From positions 57,427,554-57,491,553 of the forward strand of contig OX485803.1 in NCBI GenBank assembly GCA_950295325.1: a stretch of 64,000 nt of DNA, given 5' to 3'. The notes below the pieces were generated by a model, which had not been told where the DNA came from, made no database searches, and was given only the letters and a program-made list of their open reading frames with translations. Positions within the stretch are counted from its first letter, which is position 1, and the number at the start of each line of letters is the position of its first letter. This document shows positions 34,301 through 46,490 of this stretch, one piece after another. A program made the position numbers and the translations under genes. The stretch comes from Polytrichum commune. Lineage: Eukaryota; Streptophyta; Polytrichopsida; Polytrichales; Polytrichaceae.

Positions 34301-35049
34301 AGGCCAAATGATTTATGCCCCTAAATTAAGTTGAAGGTGAAATAGTTGTTCAAGTTAGAGAAGTTTGACAATGCACCAGATTTGAAATATGAACTAGAAC
34401 CCTTTGCACTTTCTTTAAGGGCCACTTTACAAAGATGACCAAGGGCCAAGAAAAGAAATGATCTAGCACACATAATTACTTAGCCATCTTGGTCAATTCA
34501 TCGGACCATGAACTAAAGTAATGTTATTCTATGGGCCCTCACGAACAAAGTGGTAATATTCAATTCTTGTCTATACACAAGCCAACACTTGAGAATTTGG
34601 GTGGAGTTATATTCCCGGCATTATTCATTGGAACCATTGTTCACAGTGGCATTCTCCACTATTGATGTTGGGGTCGATTTCTTCACATTGAGGTAAGATG
34701 ATGAAGGATCTTGGCATATGTTAAATATATAAATTTACTCAACCATATGGTTGAGTGATGTTATCAGTAGTCCCAATACCATGACCAATATAAGCTCACG
34801 CCACTTTTTAAAAGCCTAGGTCACATCACATAATGTAAACCGGACTTAGGTTAGGACATATTGTTTGAAATGAAATAATTTTAAAACAATCTATATAAAA
34901 ATTTATTAAAATCAATGATCCCCAAAATACACGTGAGTAAATTTTATGCTAGAATATTATTATGGCATGACCAACTTTTTCTCTTTGGTGAGACAAACTA
35001 TTTGACCACTCCCACTACAAAATCTAGGTAAACACCGACATTATTTATT

Positions 35050-35225
35050 TTTGAACATGCAATTTCCATGTCATTTCCTCCTTCATTTGCTGACATGCTC
35101 ACCCATGGTCACATTTAATTTTGGTGACCTTGTGGAAAACCAAGCGGGAACGCCACCCATTTCTCAACCAATGAGAAATTTTAGAAAGCGGTTGTCATGG
35201 TTATTGATCATTAGTGTTGCACTTG
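35050..35225. repeat. Dispersed repeat R5, copy 2
   Basis: See the copy at 33,715-33,925. Confidence 0.7.
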
Positions 35226-35830
35226 TTTAGGCTTCATTACGCTTAATTAGGTTTAATGTGTTGACTTGCACTTAATCAAGCTTAATTAGCTCAAATGTGT
35301 ATGAATACTTGTAGAAACTTGGGCCTTGCGCTCAATTACGTTCAATACCAATTATTTACGCTTGATTGCATTGAATCACGCTTAATTAAGTAGAAGGCAT
35401 TACCTAAACTATTATAAAACTTACATACTAAAATCAGCACATGAATTAAAGTTTCATTTTAGAATGACAAAGACCCCTTCAAATGGTAAGTCACAAAAAG
35501 TATAACCTCAACGCTAATGAGGATTTTGTAATGTCTTTGACTTTCAAGTTAATTACATGCTTTAATGATGATTTTACTTCAGATACGAAATTCCGTTCAA
35601 TTGCTTACTTACTAAGTGGAAATGCACATGTATATTGGATTTTAGACATTAAAGGTGAAGTGCACTCAATATGGGATTTGTGGACAAGCGATCCAAGGGC
35701 AATGTTTCTTTCGAAGTCAGGCGGGGCGAGCAGCAGTTTTCGGTCGGGTTCAGAAAATCTCAAACTTTTTCTGGGGGGCTGCCCGTTGTCCCCCATACAA
35801 CACAGGCACCGTACACACAGGATCATTACA
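35225..35830 (+). repeat. Dispersed repeat R6, copy 1, with a shared short frame
   Basis: About 600 bases aligned with 47,930-48,560. Both contain a frame reading MSLTFKLITCFNDDF or its variant, then SIAYLLSGNAHVYWILD and EVHSIWDLWTS. This copy is open over about 120 codons (from a non-ATG codon at 35,483); the other is frameshifted. The protein is not one I know. Shared codons between copies hint at past coding function, perhaps a fragment carried by a transposon. Confidence 0.7.
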
Positions 35831-36434
35831 TCGAGAATTGCTTGTTCATGAACATATATCAGCATCATACACCTGTACCAGGAGATTTTTGATGGACTAA
35901 AAACTGGCCAGTGACTCGGATGAATTGACAATGACAATTTTAAGCATCCTGACTTCACACACTATATTCAACACTACAAGCTTTACAAGTGTATAGCAAG
36001 CTTACTTTCCAAGTGAAGCCACACATGCTAATACTTGGCAGCTCATCTGGTGATACATTGTACAGACTACATAATGCAATCTGTGGTTCAATCGTTTGAG
36101 CTTTGAGGGCTATTGCTTCGTTCCTGTTCCTGGAATTTAGAAACAAAGGCAGCAACAACATAAAGATGGGACTGTATCTCCTACACATTACACATCATGG
36201 GCAATGCAATGGAACCTTTTGTTTATTTTCATATACTGCAGCATAGCAATGCCATGTATTAGCACACTGTCAAGATAAGACATTGTTCTCAGCTTGATCT
36301 CAATTATCCTCTCCAATATAAAAGGAGTGCTCCCTGACTCACGCTGTTGTTGACAGCACGAATTGCACTGCACCTTTTGGTGCAGATGAGGACGTAATTG
36401 TGCCCTATTGATCTAATGTGACTGATTTTGCATC

Positions 36435-39400
36435 TTATGTGACTGCAGGATGGGGGCTATTTGTGGGCATGCCATGCTGTAAATTCTGATATACAAGAAA
36501 GGTTGAGGTGCCGCAATAACGGGCAGCAAAGGCCTGACCATCTGGAGTGGGCTGTGAAAATGCACACTGTGATGTCTTCAGGGTCACTCCTAAGCAGAAT
36601 GTCTTCCTGCAAACACAGGAGCTCATATTAAATCTCTGCCATCATATCTAACAGTTGATGAACCTCAAGGCCTGTTTAATCATGGAGCAAGATACTATTT
36701 GCACACTTATACTTTTTTTGAAACACACTAGGATGTAATATTCACTTAATTAGCACATTTTAGAATTAGAGGCATGCGGATGCATAAACCCAGGACAAGC
36801 CAATTGCATCTGTCAACATTTCAAATGACTACAAGAGAATCTTTCAGAAGTACTTAAAGCATATTTATGTGGAACACAATGAAGGAAGAAAGAAACACAA
36901 AAGGGCATTACCACTACAAATTGCCTGACAGCAATATTGAGAACCATGATCTGAAATCCCTCACATATGGGATATACATCGAAATTACTATGCAAATTAA
37001 TCAAGACTGGGCAATGATTGCTTACCGCATGGCATCCAGAAGATATGTAGCAACACCTTTCCTGCGCTCAGAGCGAGACACCCATATTCCTCGCACACCA
37101 CAGACTGCTGGGACCCCTGTCTTGCTACACAAAATGGCTCGACCCAGATCACCATGATCACTGGTGTGTTTTTTTTTGCGAGTCACAACCTCCCTAGTAA
37201 ATTTCCAATCACCAAAATTGAGCCAAGTAGAAGGCTTCAGTCTTTCTCTATTTGTATGAACTAAACTGGAACTACTATCACTAAGTGTGTCATACTTAGC
37301 TGGCAGATCATTAGGTTGAGATAAAACAGACGGAACAACCTTCAGGTCTGTATTAAGTAGGACAGAGGCACTTTTAGGTACTAATTGTGTAATTACAGTC
37401 TCCCTCAAAGAAGATGTTATAGATACAAGTTCTGGATTCTGGGAAGGATATGTTCGATTACAATTAGCTCTGGATTCTATGGACTTTCTATAAAACCTTT
37501 CACTAGCAGGAAATTCCTCAAGCCCTTGGCGGCAAGGGTCATCAACACTACTGCTTGATGTTCTTTGACATTCTGGTGCTGATGGTTGCAAAATGGTGTC
37601 TTCATTCTTAGAAGGTACTATAGGAAAAGCACACGTGATCTGTTCAGCAACGATGCATCCTACTATTTTCTTGGAGCCTGAGATGAAAAGATACACCTGT
37701 TGCAAGGAACCAACGCTTCTTTAATAACATGTCAGGTATAAAGCATCAAGTTTGTGCAATAGACGGAGATTCCAAGGAAATCTTCAAGTTTTAGGTGAGG
37801 CACAATAGGAACTTCTTGATCAGGGCCAAAGTAGCAGTATCATAAATTCAGAAAAGGGTGAAAAGTTCCAAAATAGGATTGCCTACTTTGCAGTGCTTCT
37901 GCCACAACCAGCCTTCAGACAATCCAAGCTCCTGCTCCATAACTTTCACCACTTCCTGGACCTTTCTGAGGTGGCTGTTGGAGTCCCCAGGCAGCACACA
38001 TATCACCCGGTCATCCTTGCCAGGAATCCTTAGTGCCACCCTTTCATGATCCCATCCCTGCAAAAACCCATGATTCCTTTTAGAGGCGGCTTTAACACTT
38101 AACCTAAAAATGGGATGGGAATCACAAGTTATTGCAAGAGTCCAATACAAAATACGTTGCCTAGGTATGCTACGCTCTCAACCTGTGGGGATTCCAACTG
38201 ACAAAAACCTGTCTAAAAAATAAATTGCTAGGCGTGTGCGTAGTGGAACTGACATTATCCACTACACTGTAGTACCATATTAGCAACATGTGAAATAAAA
38301 CAATTACTCACATGTCACACAAATGAAGCTAACACATGTTACACAAATGTTGGTTGGATTAAAAATGTTGACTCCGCACACAGGCAGTAGAGGTGTGAAC
38401 CTTGAAGTGAATGCCCTTAAGTTGACTCCGATGGAATGAAGTGTGAAGCTTCTCGTCACTTTCAAGACCACGAGCATAGACAAGGCCACAGGATGAGCAT
38501 GTTGTATGAGAAAAATCTGCTTGGCCAAGATCCAAGAAATACTGTCCACGCACACGCTTTGTGGGGCCTGGGGCTACTGTCCTTTTGGGAAATGGTACCT
38601 TCCTCACTACTTGTGATGAAGAACTCTTGAAGAAAGGAGCAATTCTATCGAGTTTTTCTGGTGTCAGCAACTCCAACGATGAGATTGATGGCACGTCTGC
38701 CTCAGAAGCCACCTCCTCATACTGCTTCTCCTCAACATTTGCAGCTGCATTTGGGTCAGACAATTTCCTGAAGAGGGAAAAAAAGAAATTGCAAATGTGA
38801 GGAATTGACAGTGCACAGTTCATTCACATGTTGCAGCCACAATCCACTTTAGAGATATTTTGGCAGCATATCAGAAAAAAATCTACACAAACAGCAGCAC
38901 ATTGGCACCATACATCATAGTGGCTTCACATCATGAGTACAAGGGCAGCACCTCTTACTTGATAGCAATAATTGGATACCTTTGATAAATCAACAGATAT
39001 ATCAAACTTTGCAAAGTCACTTCGTGTCAAATTTTGAATACGTTTCAACAAATATCCAGAACCTCGTTTTAAGTTTTTATTCAAGGTGAGTGCTGCAGAC
39101 TCAAAAAAAAACAAAAGTGGATGGTACTCCCACAAAATGTGGGTGCCACAGGGGATGCCACATTCAGTTGACATGTAGCTAATATGAAGACTAGCTTAGC
39201 TTATCATATATTTCACTTGTACTGCTTGAGTTTCAACCATGTTCTGTTGCTAGACTTCAAGCACCCTAACAACTGAAGCTGCTTCTGCGAACACTAAACT
39301 CAAAACTGTAATTGAAGCTGTCATGGCGGGCAAAGCAAATACTTGGTATTTGACTGGCACTCCGTCATTTAGACTGGGTGTCCATCCATTCTGAGGAAAG

Positions 39401-40461
39401 ATGGTCAATTTCTGGTGATTCTGACAAATGCTGCTCTAATAATGCTGGAAGGTGAGCTAGAGCTTAACATAATCTGATGGAAGACAGCACCCATTCAAGG
39501 GAAATGGTGAGCTTCTCAATGCATGGGGGACGAAGAATCCACAGGATTCGCAGCTAAACTCCCAGATCCCAGGTGCCCTTACTTTTCTTTGAAAAGTGCC
39601 CTAATCCTTCTACCCAAACATTTTAGTAGAATACACAATCTGGACTACTCTGTAACCACGCCATTCACAGTCGAATGACGAGGAATCGTATCAACACTGC
39701 ATGCAACAGTTCATTCTAACAGTTGCTGCTGTCTAATGATGCTGGAGCTTAATCCAATCTGATGGAGGACAGTACCCATCCAAGGGAAACGGTAGGCTAT
39801 CATAATACACGGCGCACGGGGAGTCTAAACCATTTCCCGCTAATCTGTCTAGACCGCCAATGACCTAATTGAGAAGCGGACAGAATCCTTCAAACTAAAC
39901 ATTCAAGTACGACATAACAATTGGACTACTATGTAACCGCACCATACACAGCCGAATGAAGTGGAACCGTATCAACACTGCATGCAACATTTAAATCTGA
40001 CACATGCTGTCTTCTGTGATGCAAGGAGGCGAGCTCGAGCTTAACCCAATCTGATGGAAGACACTGCCCATTCAGGAAAACGGTGAGGTTTCCGCAGCAC
40101 TTGCTGCTAATCTGCCCAGATTGCAAGTACCCTAATTTATTCTCTTTAGGGAAACACAGAATCCTTCGAACCAAATACATTGCGTAGAATATACCATTTG
40201 AACTACTATTGAACCGCACCATACAGCCGAAAGAAGTGGAAATCGTATCAACACTCCATGCAACGAACACTTTTACGTACCAATCCCAACAAGTATGCAC
40301 ATGCATACGACACATAAGAGGATGAATGTTGTTAAACAGCACCTGGCAGAAGAAGGTTTATCACATTTGCGTCGCTTGTACGTCAAGAAGGGCTTATCGT
40401 TCCTCGAAAGCGCAACGCTGCTGCAACCGAATTCATTGGCCACTTCCGAATGTGGATCCAT
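36435..40461 (-). CDS. CTF7: Cohesin acetyltransferase CTF7/ECO1 (ESCO family), 499 aa, five exons
   Basis: Exons: 40,461..40,343, 38,767..38,401, 38,057..37,887, 37,696..37,026, 36,606..36,435. All introns are GT-AG and the total of 1,500 coding bases closes exactly. The enzyme acetylates SMC3 in the nucleus to establish sister-chromatid cohesion. Exon 2 has the family zinc finger (TTCSSCGLVYARGLESDEKL, then HTSFH, i.e. C-x2-C-x14-H-x3-H). Exon 3 has RKVQEVVKVMEQELG. Exon 4 starts VYLFISGSKKIVGCIVAE and ends AVCGVRGIWVSRSERRKGVA, the acetyl-CoA loop. Exon 5 has CAFSQPTPDGQAFAARYCGT and ends in FLVY plus a short tail. It is longer than Arabidopsis CTF7 (about 345 aa), mainly because of a Ser-rich linker in exon 4. 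No clear PCNA-binding QxxIxxFF motif is seen in the first exon. Confidence 0.93.
39390..40260. repeat. Imperfect tandem repeat in CTF7 intron 1
   Basis: Three to four units of roughly 250-300 bases share AATCTGATGGAAGACA, CCCATTCAAGGGAAA and ATCGTATCAACACTGCATGC. They fill most of the 1.57-kb first intron. Confidence 0.7.
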
Positions 40462-40699
40462 CCCAAGGAGGATCACTTCCAAATTGGCTCCATGTGCTAC
40501 TCCCCACTCCTGATGATGATCTTTTAGGGTTCAGGTGAAAATTCCTTCAACGCCCACTCTTTCAGATGTAAATCGCCACAAGAACCACTTCCTGCCTGTC
40601 TGGGTTTCTACTAAGGATACAATGAAAGGTGGACAACAAGACTCACAGTCCAGTGATCCGAGAATCGGAGAGAACCCTGGAACCTCATTATCCCCGGAG

Positions 40700-40950
40700 T
40701 AGAAGTGTGGAATTTCTCAACAGGTAACCCGATAAGTGGGCATAACTATTATGATGTTGCACATTGTCAATGCATCGGACATAGCCCATTTCAAAATCAA
40801 GAAGAAGATCGTATAAGGAACGAGAAGTGTTGGATTCCTCAACAGTTCACACGATAAGTGGGCAAACCTACTATGATGTTGCACATTGCCAATGCATCAT
40901 CTGACAAAACCCATCGCAAAACCATGAAGGAGGAGACCATAAAAAGGAAC
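40700..40950. repeat. Tandem duplication, unit about 122 bp, upstream of CTF7
   Basis: AGAAGTGTGGAATTTCTCAA (40,701) recurs as AGAAGTGTTGGATTCCTCAA (40,823); both units contain GATAAGTGGGC and ATGATGTTGCACATTG. Being 240-490 bases upstream of the CTF7 start codon, it may overlap promoter or 5' UTR. Intergenic DNA to 41,840 has a GC-rich stretch at 41,230-41,640 but no recognised gene. Confidence 0.7.
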
Positions 40951-41847
40951 GATAACCCCAAAGCCCAGCCCAGCCCAGCACTGGGTTTTCAAACCCAAAA
41001 GAGTGCGCATGGCAATGGTGACGATAATGCCCAAACAGATCTCAACAGAAGAGGAAAAAAAGTACATCAATAGCTGCCTGTGTTTTGCAAGAAGTAGGAA
41101 CTTGAATAGAATGTGACAATGCAGAGATACATGCCATTCTCTCACCACTTCTGCAAACTCTTTTGCTCCCAAAACCTGAGTCTCCACCCACACCATAAAG
41201 CCATCTCTATAACCGCAAGAAGGAGGAGGAAGAGCAATGTATGGGGAGCTTCACGCCCTACTTACAACACACCAAGAAAAACCTCTGCAAAACCCCCTCT
41301 GAAAGCCAAACCCAAGCCAAACCGAAACTTCTTGGCACTCTGGACGAGAGGGGAGGGGAAGGGAGCTTTTGGTGGAAGAATGTGCTTGAAAGATGTGGTG
41401 TGCGAGCTCAAACTTTGGTGAGGATGTGATTCCTGGCAGTTGGCACAATTGTCGACGCTGTCTTGAGATTGCGTGGGGCGATGGGACGGGTCGGGATGCT
41501 TGCATGCATCCTAGCCTACCCTAGCCTACCCTTGGGCCTTCAATTGTGCTCACAAAATGGGTTTGAGCTTGGTTTCCCGCCCTGAGTCCAACTCCTAATT
41601 TGGAATCCGAAACGGGGCCGACGGCGCTGTCAGTTGCATTCATCTCTCCTCTGTCAACAGTGAACACTTCTTCGTAAGATTCCGCATGTAAAATCCATCA
41701 CGTCTGTGAGCTTTCCGCACTTACTGGGATGAAAGGAGCCCAACGGTCCAGGCTTGCTTTTGTTAGTTGGGGCATTTCTGTGCAGTGTGAGGTGGATGGG
41801 TCTTAAATGGTTACTTTCCTCCAACTAGCTCACTCCTCCTTGGATAT

Positions 41848-42610
41848 GAAACACATGATTAAGTTAGTAAAAGATGGTTAGCATATCCAAATCGAAGCCA
41901 TAGCCACTTTCTTCTTACTTTTAAAGGTATGTGGGTGGTATTTGGTTCCTTCTTCATAGTCTCCAATTTCTACTGATTATATTTACACAACAAAACTCGT
42001 GTTCTATTAGCCGATCTACAATGGAATGTCTGCAAAAATCGGATTGAAGATCGGACCTTTCTTGATTTAGTTATGGCTATCGGAAGTGCATGTTTGTTGA
42101 ATTCTTAAACTAGACACATAGGTCCTCCCAATTGTGTTCACTATGGAGTGTAGACTAGTTACTGATATTTGAAGATGTAGTCCAATCTCTTTTAAACGTG
42201 CGTTCTTATGATGTTTGTTTTTTGATCCTCACCAAACCACACAACAATCAAATACAAGGGTTTGATTAAGAAAAAGAAGCCACTCAAGACCCATCGACAT
42301 TATGAAACGCATGATTGAGTGAGTACAAGATGGGTAGCATATCCAATTGGAGGTCATAGCCACATTCCTCGTATTTTAATGGGATCGTATGAATATCTTG
42401 TTCATTGTCCAAGTGAAGATTCTTGTGCTCATTAAATGGTTGCATAGGTCCCGCCAATTATGTTGACTATTGAGTCTAGAATTGATATCGCATTGATATC
42501 GCATTGAAGCATATTTCGAGCACACAATCCAATGATTTTTTTTTTAAGATATGTCTTTTTGGTGTCCGCTCTTAGAGTCACACCAAAACACATGGATACC
42601 ACTCAAATAT
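41848..42610. repeat. Two tandem copies of a repeat of about 400 bp
   Basis: ATGAAACACATGATTAAGTTAG and GCATATCCAAATCGAAG in the first unit match ATGAAACGCATGATTGAGTGAG and GCATATCCAATTGGAGG in the second (about 42,301 onward); CAAATACAAGGG/CAAATATAGGTG and AATTGTGTTCACTATGGAG-type blocks also recur. 42,620-44,090 shows no recognisable gene. Confidence 0.65.
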
Positions 42611-44103
42611 AGGTGTCTTAATGAGAAAAATAGTATAGCAAACATCGTCTATCTTGTGTGTGTCCTTTTGGGATCCATTTGGGTTTGGGTTTGGTTTCAT
42701 AACACATGTTGAGGGGATAATAGGGAGAGAAAAAATTGCCCCATGTGTGTTGGTTGTTGGTTCACGTCAATTTGAGCTCACCATACTCTAACCTCCCTAA
42801 TATCATGCCTTAGTCGCAACCAAAGTGCATGTGATATTAAGGAATTGGACGTGTGATAACATGGAATCAATGTAGCATGTGAGGTTATAGAATAACATAA
42901 AGTCAACAATGCACTTTGAGTTATAATTTGAGTTATTTTCATGTCAAAACCCATGATGATATGAGAGGCAAATGTGACAACAAGGAAAGGAGATATAAAT
43001 TGAGCACATCCATTCCTTAGGGTTTTGGGATATAAGAGAGGGAGTGACATTATAGAGGTTGATATTACGGAGGTTTGGGTGTAGTCTAATTTGGGGTCTT
43101 TGACACCAATTTAGGGGTTGATTTGGCTTAAATAATAATCTTTGAGTTCCACGATAGTGTTAAGCATTCTTACTTCCCCTTCCCCCAGTTTGCCCTACCT
43201 TTTGTAGATGTTATGATAGTTACATGATTCTAATGTGATAATTTTACATTTAAATTTGACTACACCATGCATGCACCCATTTCCCCCAAGGGTATAGTCA
43301 ATGTATTTAAGAGCCCAAGGATTGTGATGACAATAGGAAACTAATTCACTTGCATGACTTTGGAATGATACTATGCTTAGATTGTGTGAGCTAATTCAAT
43401 TTTTTGTTTTTCATGATGGATTTCTTGCATCTGAATTGACTCAACATTATTCAACTATTATTAGATGTTCCATTCTAATAGTAATCACTACAAGTGCTTC
43501 ACCTAAATCTCACTCGTTTTTCAAGTTGAGTTCACTTATTCACAAGCATATGGAAGGTATAATTCTAGCACCTTACGTGACATATTCTTGGCCCCACCCA
43601 ACCTAGTCACTCAATTAAATAATGTTATGAAATTTCTTGTGAATTTCATGGAAGATGATAATGATATTGAATCCAAACGGGCATTTAAGCACCTGCTAAT
43701 TATGTTGATAAAATTGCTTTCAATTGCAAACGTCCTTTACAATTATGAAACGATAAGTAATTACTCTCAAAATTTAGGATTACATACATAATGTTCACTA
43801 CAATAGCTACAAACATATAACAACTTTCTTATTTATGTTCACATACGTGTTTTTTGATCGTGCTTTCAACCCTTAAATGACATTATTTGATAACATCTTT
43901 GAAATAAATTCCTCATTATTATGAGAAGGAGTCATGACATAAATTTTCCATGAATTCATTGGAATCCCATCACTGGTCTATGTTTTAAGTTATCCAACCG
44001 GTCCTAAAGGTGACTTGGTATTGACAAAATGTAGGTTAATGTATTGTTTAAATGGTGTAAAAGGGTTCAATCATCCATGACTCTGAAATAGGGATAACTT
44101 GGA

Positions 44104-44671
44104 AGAAGAAGAAGAACTCCAGTCCCTCTCAGGGGCCGGAGTGAATAAAGTGTTTGTTCGTAGGACATCCGTGGCCAAACCCCAGGGCATTGGCGTTGGA
44201 TGTAATACTACTTCACCCGTTAAGGGAGTAGACACTATTTTAGTAACTGGTGATGTTACCAGTAAACCAAAAGGCGGGGTGTGCAGTAATTTAGGTGGGA
44301 TTTTGTAAACCGGTGATGGATTGTCTGTTTTCTATCCGTCGTTTATGGATCAATATGGTGTGTGCGTATTGTATGGCGATAATATTTATTTGTTTGAATG
44401 TACTTCTTATTTGTGATGTGGGAAGTTTAAGCTTCGTGGCTAGTTCATTCATCGAGGGGATGTGAGTGGTAGGTCTGGCACCTAATGCTAATACAATAAG
44501 TGGGGCTACGTTCCAACCGCGTGCAATTATATCGTTGATGAGTGGTTGATATTTTGTTATTTTCCTGGCCGTTGTTTCAGTAGAGAATCGATCATTACAG
44601 TATGTGAATTCAATGAATTGTATAGTAGTTACCGGTGTAGGTGCGTCTGGTGGAGGGGAGTTGTATGGGTG
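44104..44671 (-). mobile_element. LINE copy 2, 5'-truncated, 13-bp target-site duplication
   Basis: The reverse complement encodes the C-terminal RLE part of the same polyprotein as 1-8,289 (TIQFIEFTYCNDRFS, KYQPLINDIIARGW, PLIVLALGAR, HIPSMNELATKLKLP, AIQYAHTILIHKRRIENRQ), then a collinear 3' UTR, the terminal hairpin at 44,119-44,139, and a (TTC)n tail. The direct repeat GGGATAACTTGGA stands on both sides (44,091-44,103 and 44,672-44,684). The frame is open across the retained part. 568 bases remain, truncated within the RLE domain. Confidence 0.95.
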
Positions 44672-44684
44672 GGGATAACTTGGA

Positions 44685-45751
44685 CTTTTTATTCTCCTCT
44701 AGGGCTCCTATTATATTTGCAAGTATATGTTTAGGTACGGTCAAACCCACAACACATTAAACATGGATGGATTCAATTGATTTCGTAGACATGTAGATGG
44801 TTTTTGTCAATGATATCCATTACAATGGATGAAAACAACGACACATCCTTCCATCAAGATCTTTCAACGGATGGTGGAGATCGAGTACATGACGTGACCG
44901 AGACATCGTAGCCACAAGAAGATTATTATGCCCCCTTCCCACTTGACTTTAGCTAAGCCTAAATGTTGGTTCTAAAAACACGGCCTTCACACCATCGACA
45001 CTATATAGTCCCAAGCTCAGTTGGCAAATGATGTGGCATGGTTTAGAAGTGAAGGTTTTAATTCATAAGCACTGACCCTCCCATCGGTACCTAGACATGA
45101 GGTAAGAATGTAGGACCTTTAAAAGTGTCACCTCCCGCCCTTGTGATTGGTTGCTTTTAGTCTTAGCTATGAGGGCACAAGGAGTGTCATTAACAAAAAC
45201 TGATGGTAAGATAGATAAGTAGTAAGGCATTTGGGGATGGGACAAAAACTATCCGGCATTCATTACTTGGTAGATAAAATAATGAACATGTGTGAAAACT
45301 ACTTAGCTAAAATCTACTCGAAAACCTCCGGAGCAAGTTCTTATAAGTGCACTGGGATAGCCGGGTGCCTCCTCTATAACCGAGGGAGCTTTACCCGGGT
45401 TTTAGAAAATACTTTGGTGGTAAAGTCATGTGGGAAGGGGGCATTATCTTCCTTATCATGAATGTGGTAGTCTTTTCATAGGGTGGAATTGTGAACTCTT
45501 CGTCGTCGGCTAAGCAACCAACTAGAGGTATTGTTGCAAGATGTCCACTTGCCATGGAATTGACCATTGGAATTGCAACGTTTGGGCGTCAACTTCATCA
45601 CCAAGATCATTGGAGGCCTAATGCTTACACATTGTTAAGCATATTCCAAGAAGTTTGCACCCCCTCCATGCATGTAATCAATCACAATTTAATGTTGTAG
45701 TCCAATATGTTATGTTCCGATCAAAGGGCTTAATGCTTGTTATATCAACAA
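44685..45751. other. Intergenic, no gene recognised
   Basis: Scattered short frames only. Confidence 0.5.
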
Positions 45752-45754
45752 TTA

Positions 45755-46153
45755 GGGTGAGTTTCCATGTAGGTCGCTTGTCCACTAGATTCTAGTGTGA
45801 ATAAGGACAAACCCACCCAAACGTAGAGGAAATCTAATGGGGTAGGGTTTGTATGTGCCAGCTAGTTACCCCGTCTTCTCAAGTTCGGGCCCACCTACTA
45901 ACCTCCTCCTCCATGTTAAAACCTCCTCCTCCTTCAAAAATTGTCTTCAAAACCTTCGGTGACTGCCACTTGTAAGTTCAAGATTATTTAATGAACACAT
46001 GGAAGTCTAGTGGCATGTGTCCACGGCCCTCCACATTCTAGTGGACTGCCAAAATATGGTTGGATGGTGGCTTGTGCTTAAGTACGTGTGAACACCTCCA
46101 ACCCATTATTTTCTAGAATCTAGAGGGCAAACAACCTACGTGGAAACTCACCC
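45755..46153 (+). mobile_element. Harbinger-type MITE, family B, 399 bp
   Basis: Terminal inverted repeats GGGTGAGTTTCCATGTAGGT and ACCTACGTGGAAACTCACCC, flanked by TTA at 45,752-45,754 and 46,154-46,156. The second copy, in the opposite orientation, is at 60,707-61,105 and has the same length. Confidence 0.93.
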
Positions 46154-46490
46154 TTATGCTCCTACTTGCTGCACGACTCTAGTGGGACTCAAAAGCTTCT
46201 TCATCATTCTTTACAAAATAGGGAACTTGAAAAACAAATTCTTGGATGAATTGCAATAACAAGGGATGAATGTAAATCTCCTTTCGAATGGATTTCATCC
46301 ACACACTTGTTTTTCTTTGAAGTACCTTAGCTGTAATGCCTTTTATGTGTTCAAATTTGGATTAATCTTCAAATGTCTAAGAAGCCCGAATGTGTTAAAA
46401 TGAATGTGATAATGGTGAAAGGGCAAGGGACATGTTGGACATTCGTATGGCATGTGGAGCCACCATATTCATAGATTAAAGGCATATTTA

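Noticed and set aside
38982-39092. Extra CTF7 exon between exons 1 and 2
   Set aside because: It has a fair acceptor and donor, but its phase fits neither neighbour, whereas exon 1 (40,343) joins 38,767 directly and in frame.
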